Shown here: positions 28,101 through 40,400 of the stretch, piece after piece | Position numbering within the stretch: the stretch's first letter is position 1 | Layout of the letters: each line of letters begins with the position of its first letter | NCBI RefSeq assembly: GCF_021155765.1 | Contig: NC_060114.1 | Span: forward strand, 11,871,001 to 11,935,000 | Source: Diprion similis | Lineage: Eukaryota > Arthropoda > Insecta > Hymenoptera > Diprionidae | Direction of reading: 5' to 3' | DNA: 64,000 bases | Translations under genes and position numbers: made by a program | Notes under the pieces: generated by a model | What the model saw: only the letters and a program-made list of their open reading frames with translations | Told to the model about the DNA's origin: nothing | Database searches by the model: none

Positions 28101-29944
28101 GATTTTTCTAAGAAGTTGGAACTTGAAAAAAATATACCGTATCCAATTATTCTCGCCACAGTAGGTTAGAAAGAATTCAGAACGAGGTTAACGAGCCTAA
28201 CGTAATACCTGACGGTAGATTTGACGAAACAGATTGAAATAAGCCTTAAAATCATACTAAAACCAACAACGGACGACTAATGTTAATTCAAAATTCAACA
28301 TCTTGTTCACAAGTAACTCCACTTTTTCAACTAATTCATGACCATTTTACGACACTTTTTTCAAGCAAAGAGCCTGATGTGATGAGCCCTACGAATAGTC
28401 CATTGTCAACATTTTAATTAGCCGTAATAATCGGCAATAGATGAGCCTATACATAGTTTTTATAAGATCATTATCTCGACCTCGAAGCTGCAGATAAATA
28501 AACTCACGGAACTTAAAAGTCAGCGTTTGAAAACTGGTTTTATATATATCTATAGGTATTGTGTTATGCATAGTTAGACGCTGTGTACACATACTGACGT
28601 GCCCATTTTTATACACAGTTTCGAAGTAAGAAAACAAAATATTTTGCATAATTTACGTGTCGAGCGAGGACTTTGTTATTGCGACGCAAAAGTGTGTAAA
28701 AGTATAATTGTACAATAGTATTTATAGCTCGAGAAAACTAGAAAATACTGTATTTAATACAGCGCGGTAATCATCTGAAAGCCGTTTAAACGATTCCACA
28801 CACCGTCGTGTAGATATATATGATTTCAAACATAGATATATCTAGTTATGCAGTTGAAATTGCTAATATTACCTCATAATCAGAAAATTGAAGATTATAC
28901 CGATGCTATTAATCGTTCAAAGACGTACCACCAGAGCCTGCATGGCTTTTCTTTGTCACGCCGTTATTCGGAAGAATGAAAGGGTCAAGAAACTACGTTG
29001 AACCGTTCAGTAAAAAGTTCATTCTTTTAACGAGTGCGAAACCGCGACAATAACGTAAGACGAATTTCAATCTGGCACGCAACGCATATTGCCACGTTTT
29101 ATGAATAAAATTAATTATTCATTACAACGCGTACGATCGTGATTTCGAGTGTATTAATAACCGCTGTATGAGTCACGTCGAAATAATACAAACACAATAA
29201 CTGTTTCCACGCGACTCGAAAAATATATTGACACCGTTGTACCTTGAGTACAAAAATTAAAATGCGTCACACTAGTAGAGTCGTATCATCATAAGATTAT
29301 ATTACTCTTCCAACTATATCTATTCATACATGAAATATTATCTGCCTATTGCAACTACATACGTCCTTCGAATAAATTTTTATTGAAACTGTAAACTTTG
29401 GGCACGAGCCTGATACCTCCGGCTATATACAGTCGATGCTCTCTGTAAGAGCGCTCTCGGGGCTGTAGGGGAAGGTAATCCAGCTCGGTTTGTTATCCCC
29501 TCCACGCACCGCCTACAAAGTCATTTCGACAGCTCATTGTCAGTATGATCACCGTTGTTTTCATTTTTTGAACGGTTTGTGCTTTATACGTATACGTACT
29601 TTTCGAGCCTTTCAAGTGAAATGCATAAGCACAAAAAACAATATATTTTTTAAAGAGTTGAAACAATTTCAAAACAATTTCTTTTTTGAGGGTTTCGTAA
29701 TAATCGGCAATGTCTTATCGAATTTATCGAACATTCGAATATATATCGAAAGATTTTTTACACTCGCATTCGACGATTATAAAAAAATACAACGCTATTT
29801 GTGATACGAATATGTATCAGAATCACAAAAAAAAAAAAAAAAAAAAAACCCAATTATTTCGTCTATTCGAAAAGGACATAATTCATAATTTTTTGGATAA
29901 CAAATTTATGGTTCCGTAATTCAACGCATCGCAAACAATCTACT

Positions 29945-30107
29945 AAAAAAAGGTAGATAGATTTTTCGTTCTCATTCGGGGATTGGAACGGTACTTCAGT
30001 CGGTCAAGAAGACATTATGGCACAAAATGCAAACCGTTGGTTAGGATTCGAACCACTGATTTAGTACGCATATCAGTGATTCGACGTTCACACTAGCCAT
30101 TTACCAT
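29945..30107 (-). mobile_element. tRNA-derived SINE-like element or tRNA pseudogene
   Basis: Read on the minus strand, 30099-30089 is TGGCTAGTGTG, a good RNA polymerase III box A, and 30054-30044 is GGTTCGAATCC, a perfect box B. They are separated by 34 nt, the normal tRNA spacing. Some 90 nt further is a run of seven T (29951-29945), a pol III terminator. The acceptor stem cannot be formed, so this is not a functional tRNA. A body downstream of box B suggests a tRNA-derived SINE. The 5' limit is approximate. Confidence 0.5.
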
Positions 30108-30431
30108 CAGGGCGTTTGAATACCTATAATGGATAAGAAAACCTCGCGGAGAGTTCAATCTCAGTCCAAAGCACAAGTCTGTGGTTAAAGGCCATAGATA
30201 CATAATCGAGCAGAAAAACCCAGGTGCATGGGAGAAAAAAAAGGGGCCAACATTTTTGGGTTATAGGTCTGAACTTGATTTCTGGTCTCGCAGGCTAGAC
30301 TCAGAATCTAGCGTAACCTGCGTGCACATACATATCTGTAAAAAAAAAATTACCGAAATTAACTAGAATGACAGACGTAAAATTTGCAATATGAGCAACA
30401 GAAATTTCATAAATGAAAACATAACCTAATC

Positions 30432-32056
30432 ATGGAGTATTTAGGGGAAATAATTGCGCTCGGAGTAGATGGAATAATTTTTGGTATATGTTTGAAGCAG
30501 TATTATCACTGTAAGAACGCTCTCACCGCCGTCAAGGTAACCTACAAATAATTTACTGCAATTAGAAAGAAAAAAAAGCGATATTTTCATCAGAATTTCT
30601 CTACACACGCTTTAGTTTGTAAAAAATATTTCTGCACGAGGTTTAACCATCTTCCCAGTTCTCGCTAACACTCGACCTTTGCCGCTACCTCAAACCAACT
30701 CTTTTTTTCCCTACCAGGGCGCAGAGTTTTACGATGTCGGCACAGACCTTGGCAAGGTGCTCGATGACACGCAGGGTCAAAAATTGGATTACGTAGCGAT
30801 AAGAGGAATCGTCAAACCGCTTGGCGAGCCTCTCTGCAGTGTCAAAAACAAAAACCTAACAGGTGTCGTTCAGAAATTAAGCATCAAGGAACATGTCGTC
30901 GCTCGAACCACAACGGGTTTCTGGTTTGTTTTCTAGCTCTTAACCAACTTCACCGATAAAGTTATAAAATTGCTTCTTCTAATCCCAGATTGAGATAGAT
31001 TACTATAAAAGAACAAATCTTTCAAAGATATTCACGCAACATCATTCAGGGATATATACAGAAGCTTTTTGAAGCTAAAAATTTTCTTCAGCCAAAAAGT
31101 TATCTTAAGACGAACATTGAATCTGATGATATTGATGATTTGCATAGGTCAGATCAAGAACGAACGATACAAGAAGTCTACAACAACGTGCCATTTGTAT
31201 TGCGACATGGCAGTTATAATATCGAAGTAGTCGATGCACTGGCTGCGGAAATACTAGATATGGACACAATATCGGATCACTTTGAACCGAGCGTACCGAC
31301 ATTCACAGATCACCTTTGGGGTTTTTTCACAGGTGTGTTTGCGTGTTTCTGATGACCGAAAAATGTGCAAAACAATGGCTATCGTCTTCTGCTATTTTAT
31401 TTCAAAACCGAACTTCGACAATTCGCTAAAATAGTTGAAAACCATTTAGGGGTTCGTCAAAGAGGTCTCCAGTCGACTGAGGAGATGCTGAGAGATGGAG
31501 CGATTATCACAGGCATAGGAGAATTGTCAAAAACGGTTGCTCGATCCGGAAATATTAGATTACAACCACCGCTCAATGGGACACCCTATTACCTAACCAG
31601 CATGTCCGTCACCTCGCTTCTGAGAAAATTGGATGAACGAAGAAAAACATATTGGTATAATGACTAGCAATCTCGTACTTGGACATAAATTTTCGAAAAA
31701 CTTTTTCACGATAATATATTGGTTTCAGGTGGTTGTGTGTGATGTTTGGTGGTATTGGCCTTCTGATAGGCGGAATAGTGGTGAGGAGATACTGGAGAGA
31801 TAGAGAAGAAGAAAGATTGGCCAAAGAATTGCGAGAATCGTTAGCTGCGTCGCGTAAAGAAAGAAGACAAAGAGTAAGAGACAGAGATTTGCGAGAAGAT
31901 CAGATCTGCGTTGTGTGTCGTTCGAATCCGAAGGAAATCATTTTACTTCCATGTGGGCACGTCTGTCTGTGTGAAGATTGCGCCGAGGGTATTATCACTC
32001 AATGCCCTGTCTGCAGAACTACCATTTCGCAAAAAAATCCCGCATATTTTATATAG
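30432..32056 (+). CDS. MUL1: Mitochondrial E3 ubiquitin ligase MUL1 (MAPL/MULAN)
   Basis: Five exons (30432-30536, 30718-30923, 31148-31332, 31450-31654, 31729-32056) give 342 residues, close to the 352 of human MUL1. A first membrane helix lies at about residues 5-23. Next comes the BAM/GIDE domain that faces the intermembrane space, with family landmarks such as GVRQRGLQSTEEML and a GELSKTV..NIRLQPP stretch. A second helix (WWLCVMFGGIGLLIGGIVV, about 234-252) precedes a cytosolic C3HC4 RING finger (CVVC, CGHVCLCEDC, CPVC; about 294-329) near the C-terminus. Family members sit in the outer mitochondrial membrane and ubiquitinate or SUMOylate mitofusin, DRP1 and other targets, acting in parallel with PINK1/Parkin. 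The exon 2 donor (GTTTGT) is weak but is required by phase and homology. All RING ligands are present, so activity is expected. Confidence 0.95.
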
Positions 32057-32126
32057 TCATTGATATTTTTGTGAAAAGCTGACATATACCAATTTCGCCT
32101 GTATAAATATCTTCTTTTTTTTTACA

Positions 32127-32132
32127 ATTAAA
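32127..32132 (+). terminator. Candidate polyadenylation signal of MUL1
   Basis: An ATTAAA hexamer 71 nt after the MUL1 stop codon, preceded by a T-rich tract. It is the first acceptable signal downstream of the gene. Confidence 0.4.
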
Positions 32133-32489
32133 GACATTTAGTTGGAGAAAACGAAACTATTGAGTTTTTTTAATTACCGTAACTATCCAGAAGTCAGACG
32201 ATTTCAGAATTCGCATTATAACTGTTGACGAACGTTGTTGTTCATTTGGTTTGTCTTTGAACCCCTAGATTCCACTCTATTTTTACTCTGAAGATTCATT
32301 TTCTCAATTATTGTACGCACGAAACATCTAATAAACGATTTGTTTATTCCAACTTCAGACTGATGCTTCGAAAAAATTGAAGTTCGAATTTTCGATTATC
32401 GAGATCAGACGCGCACGCGCAGCGCGCGAATATTCGAATTATTGGTCGATAACGAAATTTCCAGTTGATAATGCAAATCTCCTAAAAAG

Positions 32490-32575
32490 CCACGAATATA
32501 AGTCGAGTACGGTTTTCGACGGTAAAGTCACTTGCCAAAAACCTCGACTTATATTCGAGCCAACACGGTACTAAA
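32490..32575. repeat. Short hairpin between convergent MUL1 and CTU1
   Basis: The arms CGAATATAAGTCGAG and CTCGACTTATATTCG are exact complements, with partial pairing outside them (GCC...GGC) and a loop of about 40 nt. A small palindrome, ACTAAAATTTTAGT, follows immediately. It lies in the 713-bp gap between the two convergent stop codons. It may be a decayed transposon end or a structure in the overlapping 3' UTRs. Confidence 0.5.
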
Positions 32576-32769
32576 ATTTTAGTATTTATACCAAATGGGT
32601 GGCAGCGCTTCATAATATCGCCATATAACTCATGGGTTTTCACTTCATCAATTGGTGATGAGCTCACTCAAGTTCGCAGCATATAAAATATCGACTCAAT
32701 GAAACTCGATCGTATTAAAGATATAAATTTCAGTATTATTGTCATTAGTTAGTCTAGTTTATATTACAG

Positions 32770-34621
32770 TTAAAAATCTACAGTTTTTTTTTTGCCGCTA
32801 CCTTCTGTAGTTGCAGCTAAAAGTAACTTAGCTTTATTTGATTTTCCAATCCCAAGTCTAGGCAGACCTCGGTTTAACCCTTCTAACAAAACACAAGCCT
32901 TGCAGATTTCCTGGCTTGATACAAATCCACAACGAGTACAGTTCCTCCTCTCTGGCATCTTTACTCCATCTCTAACGGATAATCTCTCTCCTAAAGCATG
33001 ATAAGAGTAGTTCAAAAGAAATGAACTGCAATTTCATATTTCATCATCACGAATCTTACCCGAGTGAATAATATCCATTATTGAAGAGGGTCTGATTTTT
33101 TCAAGATCTTTGAGAAACATCCTAGCATGACCTCGGTATGCATTAGGAGCGAATACACATTCGGTTGAAAAATATACCAAACGCTTGAAATAGGCATACA
33201 TGACTATTTCTTTTTCATACGTATACTTCAATGGCTTACACCTCATTATCGAATCTGCACCAGCCTAAAAAAACTTTTCAATTATCCGCACATTACAAAA
33301 TTATTTCTTATCATTATCCGAAATATAAGAGTTATTGGTTTAGTTAAAACGAATTTACTAGCTAGAAATATTTGCATCAATTAACAACTTAGAAATTATC
33401 CCTCAAATGAATTAAGAAACTTTCTTCTTACTGTGATGATAGATGTACATCGCTGTAATCTAGCGATATCGCCTCTTAAAACATTCATTAGAACCGTTTC
33501 AGCAATATCATCAGCATTATGTCCTGTAACGACGCAATCTACGCCCAACAAAGCAGCTCCTCTGTCTAAAGCCTGCCGCCTGAACACCCCACAAAATGTA
33601 CAATTGTTTTTGCGACCCACCTAATTTTCATCGAATTTTTAGATAATACAGCTTAATTAGATGTATAGCTTTTAAGTTAAAGGATATGCAGGAAGAATGA
33701 TATTTTTAAATTCTCTGCTTATCCTTCCATAAACACCAATCTACCTGTGCTACAATTGCATCCATTGTCCATCCATACAACTCCTCGTACGACAAGATTT
33801 TTAATGGCATTTCGTAATCAGTTTTATTTTGCTCAACAGTCTGCAAACTATCGTCACGGTAACCTATATAAAAATATCATGGTATAGCGTGCATATGGGA
33901 AGAATACGGTGTTATTCTCATATTGTCTTATTGAAAGTATAGTAAATAAGCAGCATTACTACAGGTAGCAATGTTGAATTGACTTAGTTACGTGGTAATT
34001 TAAAGATCTTTTGATACATCCTGCACAACTGATGATTTTGTTGAACTAATCAAAGCTATTGAATTAAAGCAAAACCATGCAATTTTCTATCATTCAAAGA
34101 CCGTATTCAAGGAAAGTATTCCGACTTACCTGTGATACCTTCGTCAACAGAGAGGAGAAATAGATCAAGACCATAGTCGTATCGTTCATTCAATAACTTC
34201 AATACATAAGCAAGTACAGTAGAATCTTTACCACCGGAAGCGGCAATCGCGACTTTGTTACCTCTTTGAAATAGCTTGGCATTTACAACGGTGTTATGAA
34301 CTTCCATTTCAAAAGCCCAGAAAAAGCATTCCTTGCACAGAGCGTCTCCAGTCTTTGGTCTCTACAAAAGAAATCTGCGTATGAAAATCAATTCACTCAG
34401 ATAGCGATTTATGAATAAAACCAGTCAAACGTTTGTGATAAAATTATTGATTTGTATTAAAAAATGTCCAAGTAAAACGCAGTCTTGATAACGTGATTGA
34501 ACCTAACCTAACTTAACCTAAAATAACTTGAGCTAATATATTTGCAACGTCGAGACAAGGTGTTCTCACTTACTTTGAGGGTAGCATTTTTTCCGCACTT
34601 AGCGGAACACGGTACAGGCAT
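32770..34621 (-). CDS. CTU1: Cytoplasmic tRNA 2-thiolation protein 1 (CTU1/NCS6)
   Basis: Six minus-strand exons (34621-34574, 34361-34130, 33863-33745, 33620-33432, 33264-33060, 32990-32770) give 337 residues, against 348 in human CTU1. The family thiolates wobble uridine 34 (mcm5s2U) of Lys, Glu and Gln tRNAs using sulfur carried by URM1, in a cytosolic complex with CTU2/NCS2. Visible landmarks are an N-terminal zinc module (CSAKC, CKEC), the PP-loop ATP site SGGKDS at residues 58-63, GYRDDS, the CTFCGVFRR motif whose cysteines take part in thiolation chemistry, [21 protein letters not shown], and a C-terminal zinc knuckle (CTRCGF..EICKAC). No key residue is missing. The gene is convergent with MUL1 and divergent from the checkpoint-kinase gene at 37467. 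All exon phases agree. Confidence 0.96.
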
Positions 34622-37466
34622 TATAGACTGCTTGATGAGTTTTGACAGAAAATATATCGCTTTGAAGTACGTTAGACGCAGCTGCGTTGTTTTCCAATTT
34701 TTAATATCTTGTCATGTTACTGTAAATCAGTGAGCCTGGAATGAAGAGTGCGGTGACTACTGTTGACTACATTGAACACAACGGAGAAGAGACCGAGAGC
34801 GCCCTCTGACACGAACAAATTTTTACTGGTCTTATTGTGCAGACATTTTTCTCTAATTAATATTCGTTACATATCTAACAGTCAACGTATCTAATGATTC
34901 AGACGGGATATTAATAAAAATGTCCGAATGAATTAAGATGTATGGTAAAAATCGATGAACGAATGTAAAGGATTACTGTTGGGTAAATTTTCGCGATCAA
35001 TACTCGGAGGGTAAGTGAACCGGGGGCCATAAGAAGCCATGTTAGTGTTCCGGTACCTTCTTTATCGACGGGAGCTGCATACGTTCTACTAAGGTCTCCA
35101 TAGGGTTAGCTGTCTTCGGTCTACTTATATCGTTATTCAATGCCATACCTAATTTCCCCTTTCTCATGGGAGATCCGTGCTTTTTATGTATGCACCCCCA
35201 ACACATATACGTAATAGTAGCGGATACATGAAGAGTGTAATATTAAAAGGAAGAAAAGTTTGATAAACAAGCAGATATTAAGGGCCTATGAAGTACCGAG
35301 GGTTATTCGTAAATTGAAATATTCAGCGGAACCTCAGTTGCTTATCAATTAACCAAACGTGCGATGATCTGCATTTTTGAAAGTAACCCACAGCAGAAGA
35401 CGGTTGAGATGATAAAACCGTTGGTAGAATGTTGATGCATTAAGAGCAGCAGCTTCCGTTGGACGGACGGCTCGCTGGCCGTTGAGCGCAACTAATCCTA
35501 ACCTAACCGATCGGATATAAGGAAGAGCGTCCTTATTGAACACATATTCGACGAAAGGCCGTTGGTACTCATTTCAAATATTTCACTCCGCATTCACCTT
35601 ACGACGAGAGAAATACATCACCGAGGATACGATGCTGTAAGTATTCTATTGCAGCTGCCCCTTCTTTGTTCAAAAATAACGTTTATTTGAGGTACCCTTG
35701 GCGTTCCCTTCCCCTGCAGGGCAACAGTCACTTTGTAATTGTCAGGAAACACCTCTTGTTACTCTTACAGTTAAACGGGATGCTGAAAGAGTTTCCTTTT
35801 TTTCTCGAACAATTAGCACATCGTGTTTTGCCTCGATCTATTTCTGGAATGTCAATAGTGTTCTTAATTTTTTGAATTCGAACCATACATTCGATTAGAT
35901 AGATTATATTTTTCAACAATTTACTTACAAATCGCGAGCAAATTGAGATTATTTATTTTATAGAAACTTTCGAATTCAAAGGCATAGTTTATTTCAATTC
36001 TTATTTCAAAATCAGATATTTTAGTAACCCCTCAAAAATTCAGAGTCTTCATTGGGACAACTATACTTTTTCACGAATATTTACGTCTTTACAATTGCAT
36101 GGTGCTTGATTGTTAAATGATGAAAATCAGCGCTTTGATTCATCCTATATTTACCATTCTGGGTTTGTGATTTGTAAGTCGCAATAGATGTATGTATAAT
36201 CAGTTTTGAGGCTGACGTTAGTAACGTTGACATAATCAAATATCAGGGATAAAAATCATTATTGTGCAATGCTGGAATGACTTTTAATGAGTTGGCCTTG
36301 CAAAATATGAGTTTATTTTATTTATCATGGTTTGTTAAATTTCAGACGTTCCCAAAGGTGCGAAATAACCATTTTTACTAAACAGGCATTGTTACAATAA
36401 CGTTACTAATTTTAGCCTTATATACAATTGGGCTCTTCATAAGTGGATATTGTGTACTTACAAATTTTATAGCAATATCTTTTAACCTTTTCACAAATGT
36501 TGAAACAGAAATCATTCTTTTTTCACAATAAAAGAAATATGTACTTGAAAAATCAACCTTTTTCACTTATTCTTGAAAGTATAAAATTTTCTTGCAATAA
36601 TTACGTTGTCAAATAATATGAGAATACAAAATCTGGTTAAAATTTTGTCTTCCGTTGTACAGATTCCATCTTGATTCCGAAATACTACTGAAATTTTGTC
36701 ATATTAAATTACTGTGTACTAAATGCATGTTAAAAATAAAGTAGGGTAAATTGTTTAAATGTTGACCTCAGGTTAATGGTAAACCACTTATGTCATTTTC
36801 TGTTGTTTTACCTACTGTTAGAATTAGACGTATACTTCCGTAACGATACAACTTGACGATTAACTAGAAATTTTTTTTACAAAATTATGCATGTTGTTTC
36901 GTTAGTTTATATGTATACTTTTAAAACGTGAGTACTTCCTTAATGACTTGGTAGGTGATAAATTTGTTGTAATAAAATACCTGTAGCCGACCAATTGTTA
37001 GTTCAATAACGGACAATCACTGGATGGTCGTCAAGTGGGCCTAGTTTTCAAAGTGGCTGACCACTAACGTATTCACCTTCATAAATCCATAGCACAACTT
37101 TTTTCGACTATTCAAACGAGAATTATCTTTACTTTAACGTTAAATGGAACATGGTAAAATTCTTAGCAAAACATCTTAAGATAACAACTATGAAAAATTA
37201 AGTCTTGTATTTAATATGCCTGTCTTCTGTCGAATATGAATTTTATAAAAATTGTATGTAAACTTCCACTGTCATTCATTTTCAATTATTTAAAAAAAAT
37301 TTAACACTCGTTTCGAGCTCTATTGTAAATCCTTTTTCTTGGAGGAATAAAAAAAAAAAAAAAAAAAAAAAAGTGTTAGGTTTTCAAACAGATAATTGAA
37401 AAGCATTCTTCTTCGATTATGATTGTAATAGGTAGGGAGACCGAATAGCAAAACCTAGAGAAAACG
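34622..37466. other. Intergenic region between divergent CTU1 and BUB1/BubR1-like genes
   Basis: It contains the start regions of both neighbours, AT-rich sequence, and a 24-nt A run at 37349-37372 about 95 nt upstream of the BUB1/BubR1 start codon. One minus-strand open frame at 35349-35570 has protein-like composition but no ATG context or recognisable family. Nothing else can be supported. Confidence 0.5.
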
Positions 37467-40400
37467 ATGGATCCTGCCACCGTGATAGCTCTCTGCAAAG
37501 AGAACATTCAACCGTTACGTCACGGAAGAAATGCTACACAATTAGGAACAGCTCTACGTGCTCAGGAAGATTCTGATGCGCAACAGATGCTGCAACAAGA
37601 GAAACAGTGAGTGATTATTAATTTTAAATCGTTATTGACAATTAATGATTATTACTGCCTGTTGTACACTGGCTACTTTGATTTTTGAACAAATGTGATA
37701 TTATTGTGTTGTGTAATAAAAAATTCAAATCTGCTCAATTTTTTAAGTTAATTTCATATACTGCTTAAATTTCCTGTGTCACTAATATGTAGTAAATCTC
37801 TACAGCATGTATGAAGAGGCCATCAAAAATTACCAAGGTGAAGACCCACTGGAAAATTGGTACGAATATATTTTATGGGTAGAACAAAGCTTCCCAAGAA
37901 GCGGCCATGATTCCCATATTGGGAGGCTATTACAGCAATGTCTAGCAACTTTTGAGAAGGAAACCAAATATCATCAGGATCGTAGATTTATAAGATTGTG
38001 GATTAATTATGTGAGTTGATTACAAAAATTTCAAATTGTTTGCTATCTGTTTTAGTGTTAAGTACTCGCCAATTTTATAGTCTGCCATGTTCGAGTGCAT
38101 TTGACTCCATAAATTTTTGATTTTCAAAAAGGTCTAACAATTGAGCCTGTGGCGTTGTATTTTTCAGATAAGTATGCAAAAAAATCCCCTTGAACTTTAC
38201 CAACTTTTACACCACAACGGAATCGGCACTATGGTCGCAGACATGTACAGAGCGTGGGCTTTTGAGTTTGAGCAAAATGAGGACTATAAAAGAGCAGACG
38301 AAATTTATTCCATGGGAGTGGCTGCGCATGCTCAGCCGTATGAAGAACTCACTTGTGCCCAAACGTATGGATAAACAATTGATTGTTTGCCTTTCTTGAT
38401 TTACTTACAGGATTCTTTTATTGTTTACTTATTTTCATCTGACGCGCAGAAATTTCCAACTTGCTGTGGCTCGCAAGATGCTTGGACATCGTGATGAACG
38501 GGGAGCTGCTGCATTAGCTGAGCAACGTCAAGCGTTCAGTTCGTTGCGAGCCATTAGGGGAGGCAAGAAAGTTGGCAGCATTAGAACTGGACAGAGAGTG
38601 CGTGATTATTTACCAGGTTCTGTGCCGCAGGTTTACAATCCCAGCGAAATATCCAGAGAAAATGCCAGGATCCACATATACCAGGTGAGTTTGTAACTTC
38701 GTTTGGCTACATTGTGTCTTTGCTTAAAGGAAAAGAATTTTTCTTTCTTCGTATTGCTATTCAAATAATTTAATTACTGCAGTTTAATATAGTTTTGTTT
38801 TATACCTTTTCATTCCCAGGATGATCTGCCCGGGACTGAGCATAAAGGTTCTAGCATTCTGGATCATGTGCCAATAGAGGAAAGCGTGCATAAAGAGAAT
38901 TCTATAAAACCTGGACCCTGGAGCAGTGCATCTAAGAGAGGTCCATTGATACCTTCGACAATTAAAACATCTTTTAAGGGTAACAAAATTCACAGTGCTC
39001 TTTTGATTTATTTTTCTCCTTTATGATTGCCATGAAAAACTTGGCGATGTATTTCGCTTTTTAGTTGGTTTTTCGGTTTTGCAACACAGTTCTCAATTTT
39101 GCATTATATTTTTTCTGATTTCAGTTCACGAGGATCATCCAAGTGAAAACGATATGGATAAATTGCGACTATTTCCGAATCATACGCCGTTCTTTGATGG
39201 AAGCAAGTACCATGAACATTTACAAGTACCTGTTTTTGTACCAGACCCGCCAAGTTCGGACATTATGCGCAAGGTGCATTACCCCAAAGACCTAGTGTAC
39301 GCAGACAACGTGGATTTAAGTATGGAAGAAATTAGGGCGCAGAAATACATGAAGAGGTAAGTTTTACAGGCTTCACCCTGTACTGGGCAGTTAAGTTTAA
39401 TTGGATTTTGTTCGTAGAGCGAAGCAGAGCTTAGAAAAGAGTAATCCAAAAGGAGAGTGTGAAATAGGCAATCAGAGATATGAAATGGAGCAAAATAATC
39501 ATCGGGACAGCGATGAAAATAGGCAACGATTGTCGGAAGAATTGTCAAGGTTAGAGAGACAGAGGCAAGAAGCGGAGCAGCGTGAACTGGAGCAGCAACG
39601 ACATATCCAGCGGCAAAGGAGGGAGGCTGAACAAAGAGCACTGGAGAGACAGAGAGAACTGGAGAGACAAAGGTTTGAGGCAGAGCAGCGGGAACTAGAG
39701 AGACGGCGGCTGGAGGCGGAGAGAATAGAAGCTGAAAGAATAGAAGCTGAGAGAATCGAAGCGGAGAGAATGGAAGCCGAATTAAATAGGCAACAGAAAA
39801 TTCACAGCTCACGCTATATGACTCAGCATCATAGGTCTGCAGGGCAAAATAACCCCGTCGAACATTTGCTGGGGCAAAGTATAACTGTAAATACAAAAGA
39901 GGCGATGTCCGTTGTGCAGGACCTCTGGAATTCACCTGATCAAAATGCCAGTCCTGTTTCTATGCCTGGAAACGGAATAAATCATGGTTTAGTAGAACCG
40001 AGAAGTAAACTTGTGTTCGACATACATATGGACAGCTCCATGACTCAACATGCGATTACTGGGAACAAACACCATCAACAGTACAATTTGCAACCGTACA
40101 GTGACCAAGAAAATCATCAACACTACCCACCTACTTACACGAGTCCTGAACACCAATCACCTTACGGGAATCACGCTTATCATAATGCCTACCATTACCA
40201 AATGCAGGTAAAGTAATACAACTAAATATGTCGTTGCTACATCTGTAAACCATTACGTTGAGTTTTTTTGCTGCTAGGTAATTGCGGAATTTTAGCTTAT
40301 ACACTCTTTTTAAAAATTGTTTTCAGCCGCATCATCAACCACACGTTCAGCATCAGCCACATATTCAACCACCACCACACATGCAGCAACATGTTCAACC

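Larger units (their letters stand above)
12507..30431. other. About 18 kb with no convincing gene
   Basis: No open frame here shows family similarity, and no set of frames could be joined by consensus splice sites. Contents I can support are a GC- and pyrimidine-rich stretch at about 12790-13080 that could be the promoter of the minus-strand gene starting at 12506, a MITE (24888-25156), a tRNA-like retroelement (29945-30107), and homopolymers at 15391-15410 and 29827-29848. There is also an (AAT)n run at 23842-23868 and AT-rich degenerate repeats around 18620-19330 and 20880-21250. Small exons or non-coding RNAs could be missed. Confidence 0.5.

Noticed and set aside
35349-35570. Minus-strand frame with protein-like composition
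   Set aside because: It is closed by a stop just upstream, lacks an in-frame ATG and has no clear acceptor. I recognised no family, so it is noted only as uncertain.
39279-39935. Minus-strand open frame of 218 codons
   Set aside because: It is antisense to the repetitive exon 7 of the checkpoint kinase; its length comes from the biased Glu/Arg codon content on the coding strand.
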